A program made the position numbers and the translations under genes. DNA of 64,000 nucleotides, taken from Bugulina stolonifera (Eukaryota > Bryozoa > Gymnolaemata > Cheilostomatida > Bugulidae). Location: NCBI GenBank assembly GCA_935421135.1, contig OW285192.1, positions 19,321,001 to 19,385,000 of the forward strand, read 5' to 3'. The notes below the pieces were generated by a model. That model was not told the origin of the DNA and searched no databases. It was given only the letters and a program-made list of their open reading frames with translations. Shown in pieces: positions 52,576-64,000 of the stretch. Every line of letters starts with the position of its first letter. Within the stretch, counting starts at the first letter, position 1.

Positions 52576-55500
52576 CTAGTCAGCTAGGATTTGAAATCTT
52601 ACTTCCCCAAGTCCATTGACCATATTCTTGGTGTAGGCCTTGCATGTTACAGAGATGACCATTCCTGTAACGTGACAGTATGTGGTACATATACATGCAA
52701 GTGGTAAACGTGACAGTATGTGGTACATATACATGCAAGTGGTAAACGTGACATTATGTGGTACAGGTACATGCAAGTAGTAAACGTATGCATATTCATT
52801 ATGACCAGCATTTGGAATGAACCATTTGAGGTTACTTCCCTGCCAAACCGTGACAGTTGGGGGTTTGGGAGGGTCTTGAGGTGTTTAAAGAAATCATAGT
52901 TTCTTGAAATGCCGTTTTAGCATTACTTGGAAAAATTGTACATCTTTGGAATAAAACGATGCTAGTCATGGAGCCTATTTCACCTTTAGAAGTCTTCATT
53001 ACAGTTTATTGCAAGTCAAGTTAGCTGACCATGTAATGTGTCTAGCAAAAAAGGACGGTAGGTAAATACACCACAGTGTACCCTCACTTTTCACACTGAT
53101 ATGCAGAGAGAAGTCAACTTCAAATATTATCACCGTTTTACATGTACATGTGCACTAGCTCAGAGTGCCTGCTTTACATGTGGTACATGTGCACTAGCTC
53201 AGAGTGCCTGCTTTACATGTGGTACATGTGCACTAGCTCAGAGTGCCTGCTTTACATGTGGTACATGTGCACTAGCTCAGAGTGCCTGCTTTCTTGTTTT
53301 GCCTGTTAGTTGTCCTTGACTGAACGCTATTGTTCTAGAAGGAGTACATACTAACCTTTTGGAAATGAAGTAAACTGAACAGCTACTAGTGGAGACTTGT
53401 ATCCCTGCTGTCCAGTAAAAGGGTAGTAGTCAAAACTCCATCCTTGCTGTGGATAATACTCAATATCACCTAGACTCTCTTCTGAAACTGGATCCTAGCG
53501 GGTGGGTACACAGAAAGTATTAAATACATGTACACTGTAAGTATATAAGGCTACATATGCATATTTCCGATAATTTATACTCCCTCTCCTTTTAAATGGT
53601 AATGCCACCCCTACTCTTATAGTATCTGATTCCTACACATCTGACAAGTTATCAGGTATGTCTTATGGTGTACTAATTACTTACAGAGCCTGAGCACCTC
53701 ACTGTTATAACATTGGGTATCCACACCTCTCTGATTTCATTAGGTACTTCAAGTACTCCATAATTCTCTGGCACCCAGTCCATAGCCTAGCATAAAATAG
53801 TACAAAACATGCTTATTCGAGGTATGTGGTGAATGAATAGCCCACAGTCCATGGTAATACCTCTAGAAATGTCTTAGATTTACTTCTGCATGATAGACAT
53901 GGAAACTCGAAAGCTACATGATGTATTTAATTAATCATAGTGCGAAGTTGTCTTCTCTCAGGACTATTTATTATTGGGAGAGGGCAACTTCTTAATAGTA
54001 ATGTTGATCTAGTAAGGTACATGGATGTACATGTACATTGTGCATGTACATGTACATTGCACATGTACATTGTACATGTACATGTAGTCATGTACATTGT
54101 ACATGTACATGTAGTCATGTACATTGTACATGTACATGTACATGTGCATTGTACATGTACATTGTACATTGCACATGTATAGGTGTTTTTATAATCATGA
54201 TTATTGTTGTAAATTAACCAGTCACTTGTGAATTGAGGTGTGGAATACAGACATTTCACAAGCTGGGTATTTACCAACAGTGGCTGCCATTGAAGCATGT
54301 GGTATATAACTGGTGTTACCCAACAGTCACACAGTAACTGCTGACTGCCACTACACCGAATGTTATAGTTAACTCGGGCTCTAGTGACGGGTGGGATGTG
54401 TTTATAAACACTAAATATATGTTACGTACATTCTGCATGTAACTAGCACTATAGTATTGCCTGCTACAATTGTATCTTACCTCGTCTAATTTGAGAAAAA
54501 TACAAGGCTGTCTGTCAGCCCACCCATAATCATTCTCGTACGAACATGGGCTAACATAATCCAACGTAAACTTGCATACTTTGCTAGGGTCAGGGTCAGT
54601 CCTACCAGTAGAGCAGTCAATGAAGTCACCCTGGGCTGGTGTCCAATGCTCTGATCCATACGCTACAAATAGATGTGCATAACCTACACTGTATACAAGG
54701 CCAACTAGCCACTAGATCAGGGGTTCCCAACCATTTATTGCCTAAGTACCCCTTAGCAGTCATGTAGCAAACAACGTGCCCAGCTATGTACATGTAATTA
54801 CAATTGTATGATACATACAGAACATAAGCTCACTAGGTGTCTTCGCGACCTCTTGGACGGACCCAGGTCGCAAATAAAAATTGCAAGATGGCCGTCCGAC
54901 CAAGGCCAGAAGGGCAATTGGCCTAGGATTTTGCTTGGCCGGACGAAACCATCCCTAGCTCATCGGCACACCTGATTTCTTCGTGCAAAAACGAGGATTT
55001 TGCTTTGGACCCAGGCCGGTGTGTTCACGATTCTGTGACGGATGTGTGCCGGAAAATATTTTTGTAAATCGGCCTGGGTCTGAAGTTTAGGTCGCGAAGA
55101 CACCCAATACTACACCCCAGCTATGTAATTACAATTGTATGATACATACAGAACACAACCCCACTACTACATGTATATACTGACTAGAATATAGTTGCTT
55201 ACAGATTAGATGGTTTTCATAGATGGCGGAGACTATCGTCCTTATCTGACCGCTGTCCGCCTGATCGAACCTGATCACTGATGAACTATTCAAATGTGCT
55301 GACTCTGGTATATGAGATATTACTGGAAAAGTAAGTACTGAGATACAGCTACATGAAGTAAGTACAGGGATACAGCTACATAAAGTAAGTACAGGGATAC
55401 AGCTACATGAAGTAAGTACTGGGATACAGCTACATGAAGTAAGTACAGGGATACAGCTACATAAAGTAAGTACAGGGATACAGCTACATAAAGTAAATAC

Positions 55501-55652
55501 TGGGATACAGCTACATAAAGTAAGTACTGGGATACAGTAGACTGTATAATGGTCTCACCTGGTGAATGTAAGATCTGAGAATTGTTAAGTCCATCTGCTC
55601 TTACGTTCATCAGGGAACACACAACCAGCAGAATAGAGTAGAGGACAGCCAT
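52576..55652 (-). CDS. Na+/K+-ATPase beta-like protein B with signal peptide, 241 aa
   Basis: Exons, in order of transcription, are 55652-55559, 55322-55203, 54662-54481, 53786-53685, 53494-53356 and 52664-52576; they sum to 726 nt and all phases agree. The 120-, 182- and 139-nt exons equal those of paralogue A in length. The ectodomain keeps all six cysteines (FIDC, KVC, SPC, QPC, VRC, VTC), CIFLKLDE, YYPFTGQQGYKSPLVAVQ and CKAYTKNM...LGEVRFQI. The cytoplasmic and membrane-anchor exons of A and C are absent. The first exon instead encodes MAVLYSILLVVCSLMNVRA, a signal-peptide-like start joined directly to the ISHIPES block. An in-frame TGA immediately precedes the ATG. It is therefore probably secreted, or held only by an uncleaved N-terminal helix. 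NNS and NSS glycosylation sites are present. Function is unknown. Confidence 0.9.
52665..52790. repeat. ~45-bp repeat upstream of beta-B last exon
   Basis: Three copies of ACGTGACAGTATGTGGTACA plus TATACATGCAAGTGGTAA lie immediately upstream (minus strand) of the acceptor at 52665. Confidence 0.85.
53140..53296. repeat. 39-bp tandem repeat
   Basis: Four near-identical copies of GTACATGTGCACTAGCTCAG plus AGTGCCTGCTTTACATGTG lie in the last intron of beta-B. Confidence 0.93.
53944..53991. repeat. Hairpin repeat GAAGTTGTCTTCTC...GAGAGGGCAACTTC
   Basis: Inverted 14-bp arms with two mismatches; the same family as 40916-40961. Confidence 0.7.
54718..54836. mobile_element. hAT-type terminus fragment
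   Basis: CAGGGGTTCCCAACC followed by TTTATTGCCTAAGTACCCCT matches the left end of the element at 59386. The right end is not recognisable. It sits in a beta-B intron next to a MITE. Confidence 0.7.
54837..55103. mobile_element. 267-bp MITE with GTGTCTTCGCGACC ends
   Basis: Inverted ends GTGTCTTCGCGACCT and AGGTCGCGAAGACAC match the 76-bp copy at 33431-33506. The element is flanked by two copies of a ~55-bp segment (CCAGCTATGTA...ATTACAATTGTATGATACAT) at about 54779-54828 and 55113-55160. Confidence 0.82.
55325..55548. repeat. 27-bp minisatellite in beta-B intron 1
   Basis: Eight copies of CTACATGAAGTAAGTACAGG plus GATACAG fill the whole intron between exon 1 and exon 2. Confidence 0.93.
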
Positions 55653-56838
55653 CTCTCAGCCTCACTCTAACACTAGAATGTTATCTGCTATGCTAAGTAG
55701 TTCTGTAACAGCAACAGTGGTCTGTCCTTATCCACTGGTGCCAATTGAAGTTAGGAACTTAGTTCACGTCTCACACAGCATAAGATGATAGCCTATGGGT
55801 CAAGCCATTCACAAAGTGATAGTAAGGGGCATGGGACCAACTCCTCACAAACACAACTTAGTCTCTTCTAAGTCAAATTATTTGTTTTCTACATTTTGAA
55901 AAGCAGTGGTTGACCCATCCTATGGATTGACCACATATTTCCTGCAGCAGTCCAATAATGTAATAAACATCATTACAATGATAATATACAAATATATAGT
56001 ATATTATCATTATCATAATATATATAGTATGTTATCATTGACATAATATATATAGTATATTATCATTTATCATTATACTTATAAATCTAGTAATTGATAT
56101 TGTTTGAGAATTCACAAGTGGCAAAGTAAAGTAGGTACATTAGAGATCAGGGACGGTAGTGTATTGGCAAAAAATCTTGTCCTAGCCCTATTTTTGTTGG
56201 CCTGCAATAACAGCTATGTGTACATGTAAGTGTTGGGGTGCTGTAAGCCCTCCCCCATCTGGGTGGAAGGGTGCTCAGTATTGGCCAGATCTAAAAGCCT
56301 GGTGATCAACAGCACCAGTATCTTTATTTTTCAGTAAAAAGACAACGAAAACCCATTACTGACTCTGATATTGTATGTAGGCTAAGCATGTCAGTGTACA
56401 TAACATAAAATGGGCTTACTTGGAATTTTACACAAATTATTGGAGCAAAAACAAATGCTTTGGCTGGTGTAGTAAATGCTTTGGTCCCATTATTGTTCAA
56501 ATAAGTAATTAACTACCGCAACATTGGTAGCAACATTTTATGTGGTCACAATATACTTCTAACAAAACCACTCATTGTAAAGTGCAATGCACGCATAATT
56601 TATTATTTACATGCTGTCTATTATAGGCCACAGGTTTATATACAGTTTATAATGTAATATATCACAATAATATTATTCTTAGATGTACTGCCTCTAGGTA
56701 TAATAATATATTATAGTATACAATAATATTCATATAATGATAGTACAAGCATAATACATGATTAGGTTATATAATACTGAATTGAAAACACAATCACATA
56801 AGCAGTGTACACTGCCTAGCCCCTTTCCTCCTCTAGAG
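55653..56838. other. Intergenic region between beta-B and beta-C
   Basis: AT-rich; AT-only inverted-repeat tracts lie around 55980-56080. I see no gene. Confidence 0.65.
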
Positions 56839-59800
56839 TTAATCGGATATTATCTCAAATCTTGTCTGTCCCAGGCCATAGGAAGCATGATAGATCATAT
56901 TTCTGGTGTATGCTTTACATGTTATAAAGACAATCATACCTGCAAATACAATGACACCATCTACAGATACAGCACAGTAACAACATACAATGTACATGCA
57001 GTGCTAGCAGGAGTCATCTTCTCTCTACTTGTTGTAAATAATACTAAAGTTGAAGGTATATAAATAAAATGTTGAGGATTTACTCTCTATACACGCCTTT
57101 ACAGGAACAGGTCAAGGTCACTTACGGTGAGGAAGAGACATGAATTGAGCAGCTACTAGTGGAGATTTGTATCCCTGCTGTCCAGTGAATGGGTAGTAGT
57201 CAAAACTCCATCCTTGCTGTGGATAATACTTGATATCACCCAGACTCTCTTCTGAAACTGGATCCTAGCAGGTGGGTACACAGAAATTACTACTTTATAC
57301 AATATGAGGTACTTAGTCTACTATAAACAGTGGGATAGGTAAAGGATAGAAGCGTAAGACATGAACTGCATTTTCACAATAGTAGACAACTCCAAAGAAA
57401 GGTTTTTACCAGTATTATTGTATGGTATAGTAAAGTAAGTAAGTAGACAACTCCAAAGAAAGACTATTACCGGTATTATTGTATAGCATAGTAGACAACT
57501 CCAAAGAAGGGCCATTGCCAATATTATCCCGTGTAAAAGTTTTTAAAACGGCAGCTATGAAGACTGCTTCTTTATCAAGAGCAGATAAGTCCATATTCTA
57601 CCTTTCAAAATGTCTGACTTATCACTTACAATTGATATAAATGTAATAACTTAATATACTTACAGAGCCAAAGCACTTGACTGTGATGACATTTGGTTTC
57701 CAAACATCTTTGATCTCATCTGGCACTTCATCTATACTCTCATAGTTCTCAGGCTGCCAGTTGTTCACCTGGAGCAGCAGAAAGTGTAGCTATACATACA
57801 CACTATATGCAGGTATACTAGCAGTTATCCCCACACGATATTCCAGCTGTACATACGCACTATATACAGGTGTACTAGCAGTTATCCCTCATGATATTAC
57901 AGCTATACATACACACTATATGCAGGTATACTAGCAGTTATCCCCTCATGATATTACAGCTGTACATACTCACTATATGCAGGTATACTAGGAGATATCC
58001 CCTCATGATATTACAGCTATACATACGCACTATATACAGGTGTACTAGCAGTTATCCCTCATGATATTACAGCTGTACATACACACTAATATGCAGGTAT
58101 ACTAGCAGCTATCCCCACATGATATTATAGCTGTACATACTCACTATATGCAGGTATACTAGCAGTTATCCCCACATGATACAACAGAGGTAATTGGCAG
58201 AGTCTGATGGCAGCATGTACACAAGTAACAGGTATAATATATCATACATGGTGATTAATGTACAATAATACATTCTATTGGCTCTGGGATGTCAAATTCT
58301 CCCATGACACAATCTATTGTTATAGAAGTGAAATATTTGCAGCCTTTGCCAACATATACTCAGGTGCTTGCCCTGGAGAGTCACACCACAGTTACATAAT
58401 ATATGCATACGATATAATAATCCAATGGTATGTTTAAACATATTGTGGCATACAATGTAGGCTAGACCTACATATATATTGTATGCAGCGTATATTATAT
58501 ATTATTGCCAATTTTATAATTTCAATCAGCTGATTTTGAGCCCATGGCTATGAATTATTCATGCATATATGGGTTTAGTGTAGAAGGTAGAATATAAGTA
58601 TGTCTGGTCTTTCTTATGCAGTCCCTATTATGTATACAACTCCAAGTTCATACTTATTAACTAGGAAGTTATTCCCCCATATACCAGGTAATTTACCATA
58701 CTAGGTAGGCCTACCAGCAAACGTGTCATCACAATGCATAGTATCTACCTTGTTTAGCTTGAGAATAATGCAGGGTTGCCCATCTCCCCACCCATAACCA
58801 TCTTCCAGGACACAGGGCCGTATAGCATCCAGTTTAAACTCGCACACTTTCTCTGGATCTGGGTCAGTCCTGCCTCCTGTACAGTCTATAAAGTTACCAT
58901 TCTCTGAGGTCCAGTGTTGGGGCTCATAGGCTACAATATAGTAGGGTTACAGGCTACAATATAGTAGGGCTGCAAACAGAAACGCGTCATAGGTGTAAAT
59001 AGTTATAGAATACATACATTCTAGAAACGTGTCATAGGTGTAAATAGTTACAGAATACATACATTCTAGAAATGTATCATAGGTGTAAGCAGCTATGGCC
59101 TCCACTTGACTATCATTTGCTCTGGAGAATCTAAGCAGAGTGGATTTCTTGTCTGGACCCAGAATTGGTACATGACTGACACCTACAATATAAATATATA
59201 ATTATTACAAGGTACTAATTAACACATGCGTAGTCTGAGGTACTAACTAGCACATTGTGTAGTCTGAGATACTGACTAGCACATGCGTAGTCAGAGGTAC
59301 TGTATAGTACGTAGGTATACTTACATGTACATATGATCTACGCCTTCAGAATAATTTTTGGATTATGATTTTTATTGCACTATATCAGGGGTTCCCATCC
59401 TTTTATTGCCAAAGTACCCTTTGGTGGTCATGTGGCAAATAATGTACCCCTTAGTAAAACTGAGTTTGATCAAGGAAATCAATAATGTTGGTTTAATTTG
59501 ATTCATATTATGTGTGTGCATCTATCATTAAAACAGTAAATGCAGTACGGTATAAATTAATGTTTATATATTAAATTCTTTAACAATAAATAAGTAATAT
59601 AGAACTTTTTTAGATTTTAGCTTTTCTAGTTTTCTCACTGATTTAGTTTAACTCCAACATATTTATGCATTGGAGACTGAGTGTCAATTGGGTGATAATC
59701 TGTAATTAAAAATCACTGTCAAAAATGTGTTAAGTTGATGAATTGTACAATGGTGTACCCCCTAAATTTCTGAAATGTACTCTTAGGGGTACATGTACCC

Positions 59801-62800
59801 CCTCAGGTTGGGTGCCCTTGTACTATGTTGTAGGTTGGTAGACCTTGCAGGTGATGATTGAACATGGGCAGCTACTGAGAGTACAAGCTAATTTGAAGTT
59901 GTTTTCTTTTCCAATGGTACATCCTTTGTTTTGACAGAGTTGAGGGAGAGAGGATAACTTCAAATTATGTCCATAAATGAATGAATAATAATATACATGT
60001 AATTATAGCAAATTGAAGCAGACAGGCCATTACCTGGAGTCCAGGCCAAACCTTCCTCGGGTCCAGAGTACTTGGGGCTATCTGTGTCTAGAATCACTTC
60101 ACTCCACATAAACCACAGCGCAGAGAAGAAAGCAAGGAGGCAGGTATAGAATACTATATAAAATCCTATGAGCTGACCTAGAAATATACATTATAATGAT
60201 GCAATGTAGTAGTAGAGATATGACTACTACTAGATATGTATATAGTGAGCACTAACTAGGTATGTGCAGACAGTCAGCACAGATGAGGAAATTAGGAGAG
60301 CACAATTGACATCGCACAGCCAGCAGCAGGCTTATAACAATTATTCATCATACAAAAAACAAGATCAACACTGAATAATGCATAGACTTTGTACCTGCAG
60401 AGTCGATTCCAGGACTAACAGCTATGTGTAAAGTGTTCAAATTTTTAGTTTGAAAATGATATTTGAATAGATGCCAAGAACTCTTGTAGACTTATATAAC
60501 CACAAGAGGGTTGACAGGTGTCATATACATGTCCATAACATATAATATAACTTAATATAATATAATATAACATAATACATGACATATAATATAACATAAT
60601 ATATAATATAGCATAAGATATATTTATAATTATGCTATTATGCTGACCATATACTATATCATTTTGTTACAAATTATGAACATTAGCAGGGAGACTAGTC
60701 AGAACACATACCCCAACTAAGGAATGTTCTACCCCAGAGTTCTTCCTTTTCATGATCATATGACTTTGCTATAAACTGTATTACACTGCTGAACCATCCA
60801 GCTATCCCTCCACTGCTGTTGAACTTTGTTGACTCAGTCCCCAGTTTGTGGTTGGTCTCTGACATTGAGGATTGGGCCCTGAAACCATTTGAATATTCAG
60901 TATTCAGTAGCTGTTTGCTAGCCATTATAATTATGTGCATGTACAGTGTATATTGTGTAGAACATGCTGTATGGGTCACAATACAATACATTATACTGTA
61001 TATAGCAGGGATGCCCAAATGTGTCCCCAAGGGACACAGTGTCCCTTTGCATGGATTTTGGTGTCCCTTCATCACTTTTCAAATTTCACATGCAAACATA
61101 TCTTTTTGTGGTTGAGCAGTGAAAGCAATTGCACTGCTCAAGTTACACTCGAAAATACAGTACATCACAATGTTAAAAAATCCCCACATTTAAAAATCTC
61201 AAAATATTTTTAGCTGATACAGATGTAAATTTCTGTCAACTGTTTAAAACCTACAATAAATGTATGGCCTGATTGACCTAATCACAGTGCTAAGAGCTGA
61301 AGACAAACTAAAGTGGAAAGCGCAGCCACTCCAAATTATCTAAAATTGCTGCCAAACTGATGACACTCTTTGGTAGGACACTCTTGTGAAAGTTTGTCAC
61401 CTTAACTATATCAAAAACAAGAATCAGACAAGACTGGCTGACCAACATATCAGGCAACTACTAAAGGAGACATAGACTCTGAGGATGATACAGGAGAAGG
61501 GACAATTCCATGTCACCCACTAATAATTGTATTCACAAGTGAGTCATGTACATGTAGTAGGCCTATGCATAGAATATTCATTGCAATTTTCATATAATTT
61601 GCTGAAACAGACTAGCGAATATTTTCGCCACACTCCACCACGGTTTGCTAGCCTGACGACTTTTTTCCACTGAACAACACAGTAGCGATGTTTCCTCCAT
61701 GAGAGCAATTTCTAGTCTTCGCATGTGTGCCAAGGGAGGCAATTATTGTTGCATATGTCATGCCTCCTACGTGCACATCACATTATCACAACGACTCAAT
61801 TTGTAATTTTTGTTTACAGATGAAAGTGTACAATGGAGCCGGTAAAAATTTTGCTGCCCAATCAGAAGTCAGTGATATCGAGAGCTAAAAGTAAAATATT
61901 AAACACGCTTGAAATTTGGCGAACAGGGTGTTTTGCGCTCAATTTTGTGACGCCCTGTTGCTTCAACGTCATTTTGCAGCTAATAACAGCGCAAAATTTG
62001 CTAGTTTGTTTCTACCTTTATTCTGTTTTCGTGTACTTCAAAAGTAGATGACTATTGCTGTTATACTTTGGTTGAAACTAAATCAATAAATACATGTGTT
62101 ACAACTATAAAATAACTCATTTTGTATCATAATAAACTCGCCCATTTAATAATCGCAATAAATGCAGCAGCAAAAAGTAAGTGTCCCTTGCTCTGATGCG
62201 ATTTTAGAATTTGTCCCTTTCTACCAAAAAGTTTGGGCATCCCTGGTATATAGTTGTAGTACAGTGTACTTATGTATGTATGGTAGTAATAATACATGTA
62301 CAACTGTATAGAGAGATTATGAGAGACTGGAGCAATACTATATAAAGGGTTATTGGTTCATTAAAATGATATTATTACTTTGTATATATGTTATACTAAT
62401 ACACTACTATAATATTTGTCACAGAATTAGCTACTAGAGATAATGTAGAGTTAATAGAGGAGATGATACACCAGTTTAGCCACCACTGGTTCCAGTGTCT
62501 GTACTGATAAACAGGATTCAAATTAAATACCTTTCTGTATTATTTGAGTAATGATAAGAATCATATGTCTTACTGTATACTTTATGGTAGTTATCTCCTC
62601 TAATCACTTAATTATTTTATCTCAAGTATTTGTATTGATACACCATCAGTATAACAGTAACTACAGTATAACACACCTAGACAATATACCCCAATGGATA
62701 GGCTACCTACATATATGTCTTGTATATGACTGGGTAGGTCAAAAGCCTTATGAGGAGACAAACACCACTATTCATAGAATACAGACTAAATAGATCTATT

Positions 62801-63359
62801 TAGCCTAAATAGATAATTATGGGAATATAAATACATAATATACATGTGGTATATTACATAATTATAATGTACATGTATTATGTAATACTATATTATATAC
62901 AATACAATGTATGTATATAGAACATAGTCTGCAGCTTAAAGTTACAGTAATGGTTGCTAATAGTGATCATAAAACAAATATTAGAGTTACCCATAAAATA
63001 ATAATTCTCTAATATGCATTAAATGTACAAGTATATTATAAAATTATCTTCTACATAACTATCATACTATCTGCAGTAACTATCATAATAATATATTATA
63101 ATATTATTATGATAGTTACTGTCTTGGCTTGGTAAATAAAGACATATAGACTGTCCCAGTACTTTACTCCCAGACCTGTTGTAGAGGTCTATGCATTGTA
63201 GTTGTACTAATAGTTGAATAACATAACTGTAGCTATACTAATATGTATTACAATGTGATACACATTAAAATATAATAGTCATATATATTACACCTATAGT
63301 ATAATTCTTATAATTTATTATAGCATAAGTTTGAATACTAACCTTTCTCTTGCCTTCAT
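56839..63359 (-). CDS. ATP1B: Na+/K+-ATPase beta subunit, paralogue C, 324 aa
   Basis: Exons, in order of transcription, are 63359-63343, 60878-60712, 60177-60034, 59182-59063, 58930-58749, 57768-57664, 57264-57126 and 56939-56839; they sum to 975 nt. A cytoplasmic segment ending DHEKEELWGRTFLSW precedes one membrane helix (residues ~63-86, GFYIVFYTCLLAFFSALWFM). The ectodomain carries six cysteines, CIILKLNK, YYPFTGQQGYKSPLVA, and C-terminal CKAYTRN...LGQTRFEI. An NDS site is seen. The 17-nt first exon (MKARE) is proposed because its donor phase matches the acceptor at 60879-60880. Alternative starts are the in-frame ATGs at 60925 (MASKQLL) or 60865 (MSETNHK). It is the closest relative of paralogue A; the 105-nt exon is almost identical between them. 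Confidence 0.92.
57785..58180. repeat. ~57-bp minisatellite upstream of a beta-C acceptor
   Basis: About seven copies of TGTACATACACACTATATGC, AGGTATACTAGCAGTTATCC, CCTCATGATATTACAGC. On the minus strand it lies just upstream of the acceptor of the exon starting at 57768. Confidence 0.92.
58978..59075. repeat. Duplicated exon end plus donor in beta-C
   Basis: On the minus strand the exon ends TACACCTATGATACATTTCT ... AGAAT|GTATGT. Two further copies (TTTACACCTATGACACGTTT and a variant) with the same downstream GTATGTATTC follow in the intron. Confidence 0.88.
59386..59820. mobile_element. hAT-type remnant, 435 bp
   Basis: CAGGGGTTCCCATCC at the left and GGTTGGGTGCCCTTG at the right are diverged inverted ends. 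Flanks CACTATAT and TACTATGT agree at six of eight positions. It lies in the beta-C intron between exons 60034 and 59182. Confidence 0.8.
61006..62245 (+). mobile_element. hAT transposon, degenerate, 1240 bp
   Basis: Termini CAGGGATGCCCAAA and TTTGGGCATCCCTG are perfect inverted 14-mers. A perfect 8-bp target duplication GTATATAG lies at 60998-61005 and 62246-62253. On the plus strand near 61360-61475 a broken frame reads FGRTLL, then, after a frameshift, TRLADQHIRQLLKET, the C-terminal dimerisation part of hAT transposases. It sits in intron 1 of beta-C and is unrelated in sequence to the CAGGGGTWCCCAACC group. Confidence 0.9.
63074..63121. repeat. Perfect 48-bp palindrome
   Basis: CAGTAACTATCATAATAATA is mirrored exactly as its complement, with 21-bp arms and a 6-base ATTATA centre; it could fold as a cruciform or RNA hairpin. 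Confidence 0.9.
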
Positions 63360-64000
63360 CTTTTATATTATTGTGTTCTGGACTATAGCCTTAGATCCTG
63401 AACCTGGTAGAGTGTAACAGATACTTAGCTGTCAAACACAAGTGGTGTTGTAAAAATGGCATTTAATCTCAAGTGTTTCAGTCTGTATGCAGGAAGATAT
63501 GAACTACTACACTATATTAGCATAACTAAGGTGTGGGCTACAGCATATACACTCTGATATACTCTATAATTATGTAGACTGCACTCAGGCCAATAACATG
63601 TGTATATATATATATACACGTCATAATGTACATGTACCTACCCCTATACCATGCATTCACATACCTATTATACTAAGGTCATTATTGCATTGCATCCCAG
63701 CATTAGACATGCCAAAATCTCTGCATATTATTATGAAATAAAACTTCTAACGATATTTAGTTTTCAATTAAATGTTGAAATTTCCATCAAGGGGGGGGGG
63801 GGGGGGGGGCTGAGGCCATCATTTCATCTTTGAGATGAATGATATTCTCTCCTTGTTATTGATTTAAAATGTGTTTTTCCTACTTGGCTACCTGAATTTT
63901 CAGATGTGGCCCAGTTCTCAATTGTGCCAACTGGACAAAAGGCCAAACTGAGATAATAGGCATTTAGTGACAAAACCACAATGAAGTTATATAGTAAATT
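63360..64000. other. Window end, upstream of beta-C
   Basis: No gene is seen. It contains an uninterrupted run of 19 G at 63791-63809, which is prone to length error in assemblies. Confidence 0.7.

Noticed and set aside
61833..62051. 72-codon plus frame inside the hAT element
   Set aside because: It does not resemble transposase and lies in a degenerate element; likely chance.

Overview
The window looks like nuclear DNA of an early-branching invertebrate animal, most plausibly a sponge. The genes have GT-AG introns, and the protein set is animal: Na+/K+-ATPase beta subunits, an importin alpha of the KPNA3/4 group, and EBPL. A peroxisomal malate synthase, lost in most bilaterians, is also present. 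I cannot name the species. The DNA is AT-rich and very dense in minisatellites and transposon remnants. There are no bacterial-type operons, and no rRNA, functional tRNA or CRISPR array that I can see.

Layout. Plus strand: (1) 9-2041, the 3' end of a beta-propeller-like protein; (2) 3585-5058, a five-exon four-span membrane protein; (3) 6247-12483, an eleven-exon ankyrin-repeat protein; (4) 15854-23697, an eleven-exon malate synthase ending in the peroxisomal signal SKL; (5) 27522-29682, a four-exon EBPL; (6) 33324-39459, a ten-exon importin alpha. Minus strand: (7-9) a tandem cluster of three Na+/K+-ATPase beta-subunit paralogues at 63359-56839, 55652-52576 and 50725-41261. In every model the intron phases close and the total coding length is a multiple of three.

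Mobile elements. Two minus-oriented solo-LTR copies lie at 8378-9183 and 49355-50081. A mariner with a degenerate transposase is at 19386-20345. A non-LTR reverse transcriptase fragment is at about 25160-25830. hAT-like elements lie at 41940-42951, 54718, 59386-59820 and 61006-62245, the first and last with perfect 8-bp target duplications. There are also a tRNA-derived SINE at about 13861 and several small inverted-repeat families.

The most unusual feature is how tandem repeats sit on splice junctions. In many introns the repeat unit contains a copy of the neighbouring 5' or 3' splice site, often with adjoining exon bases. The best case is the importin alpha gene, where a 51-bp unit repeats the end of exon 7 plus its donor 13 times and several copies are translatable in frame. 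Other highlights are malate synthase with SKL, and a beta-subunit paralogue whose membrane anchor is replaced by a signal peptide.

The genes do not form one pathway. Malate synthase belongs to the glyoxylate shunt, EBPL is an ER sterol-isomerase relative, importin alpha serves nuclear import, and the beta subunits serve ion pumps at the cell surface.
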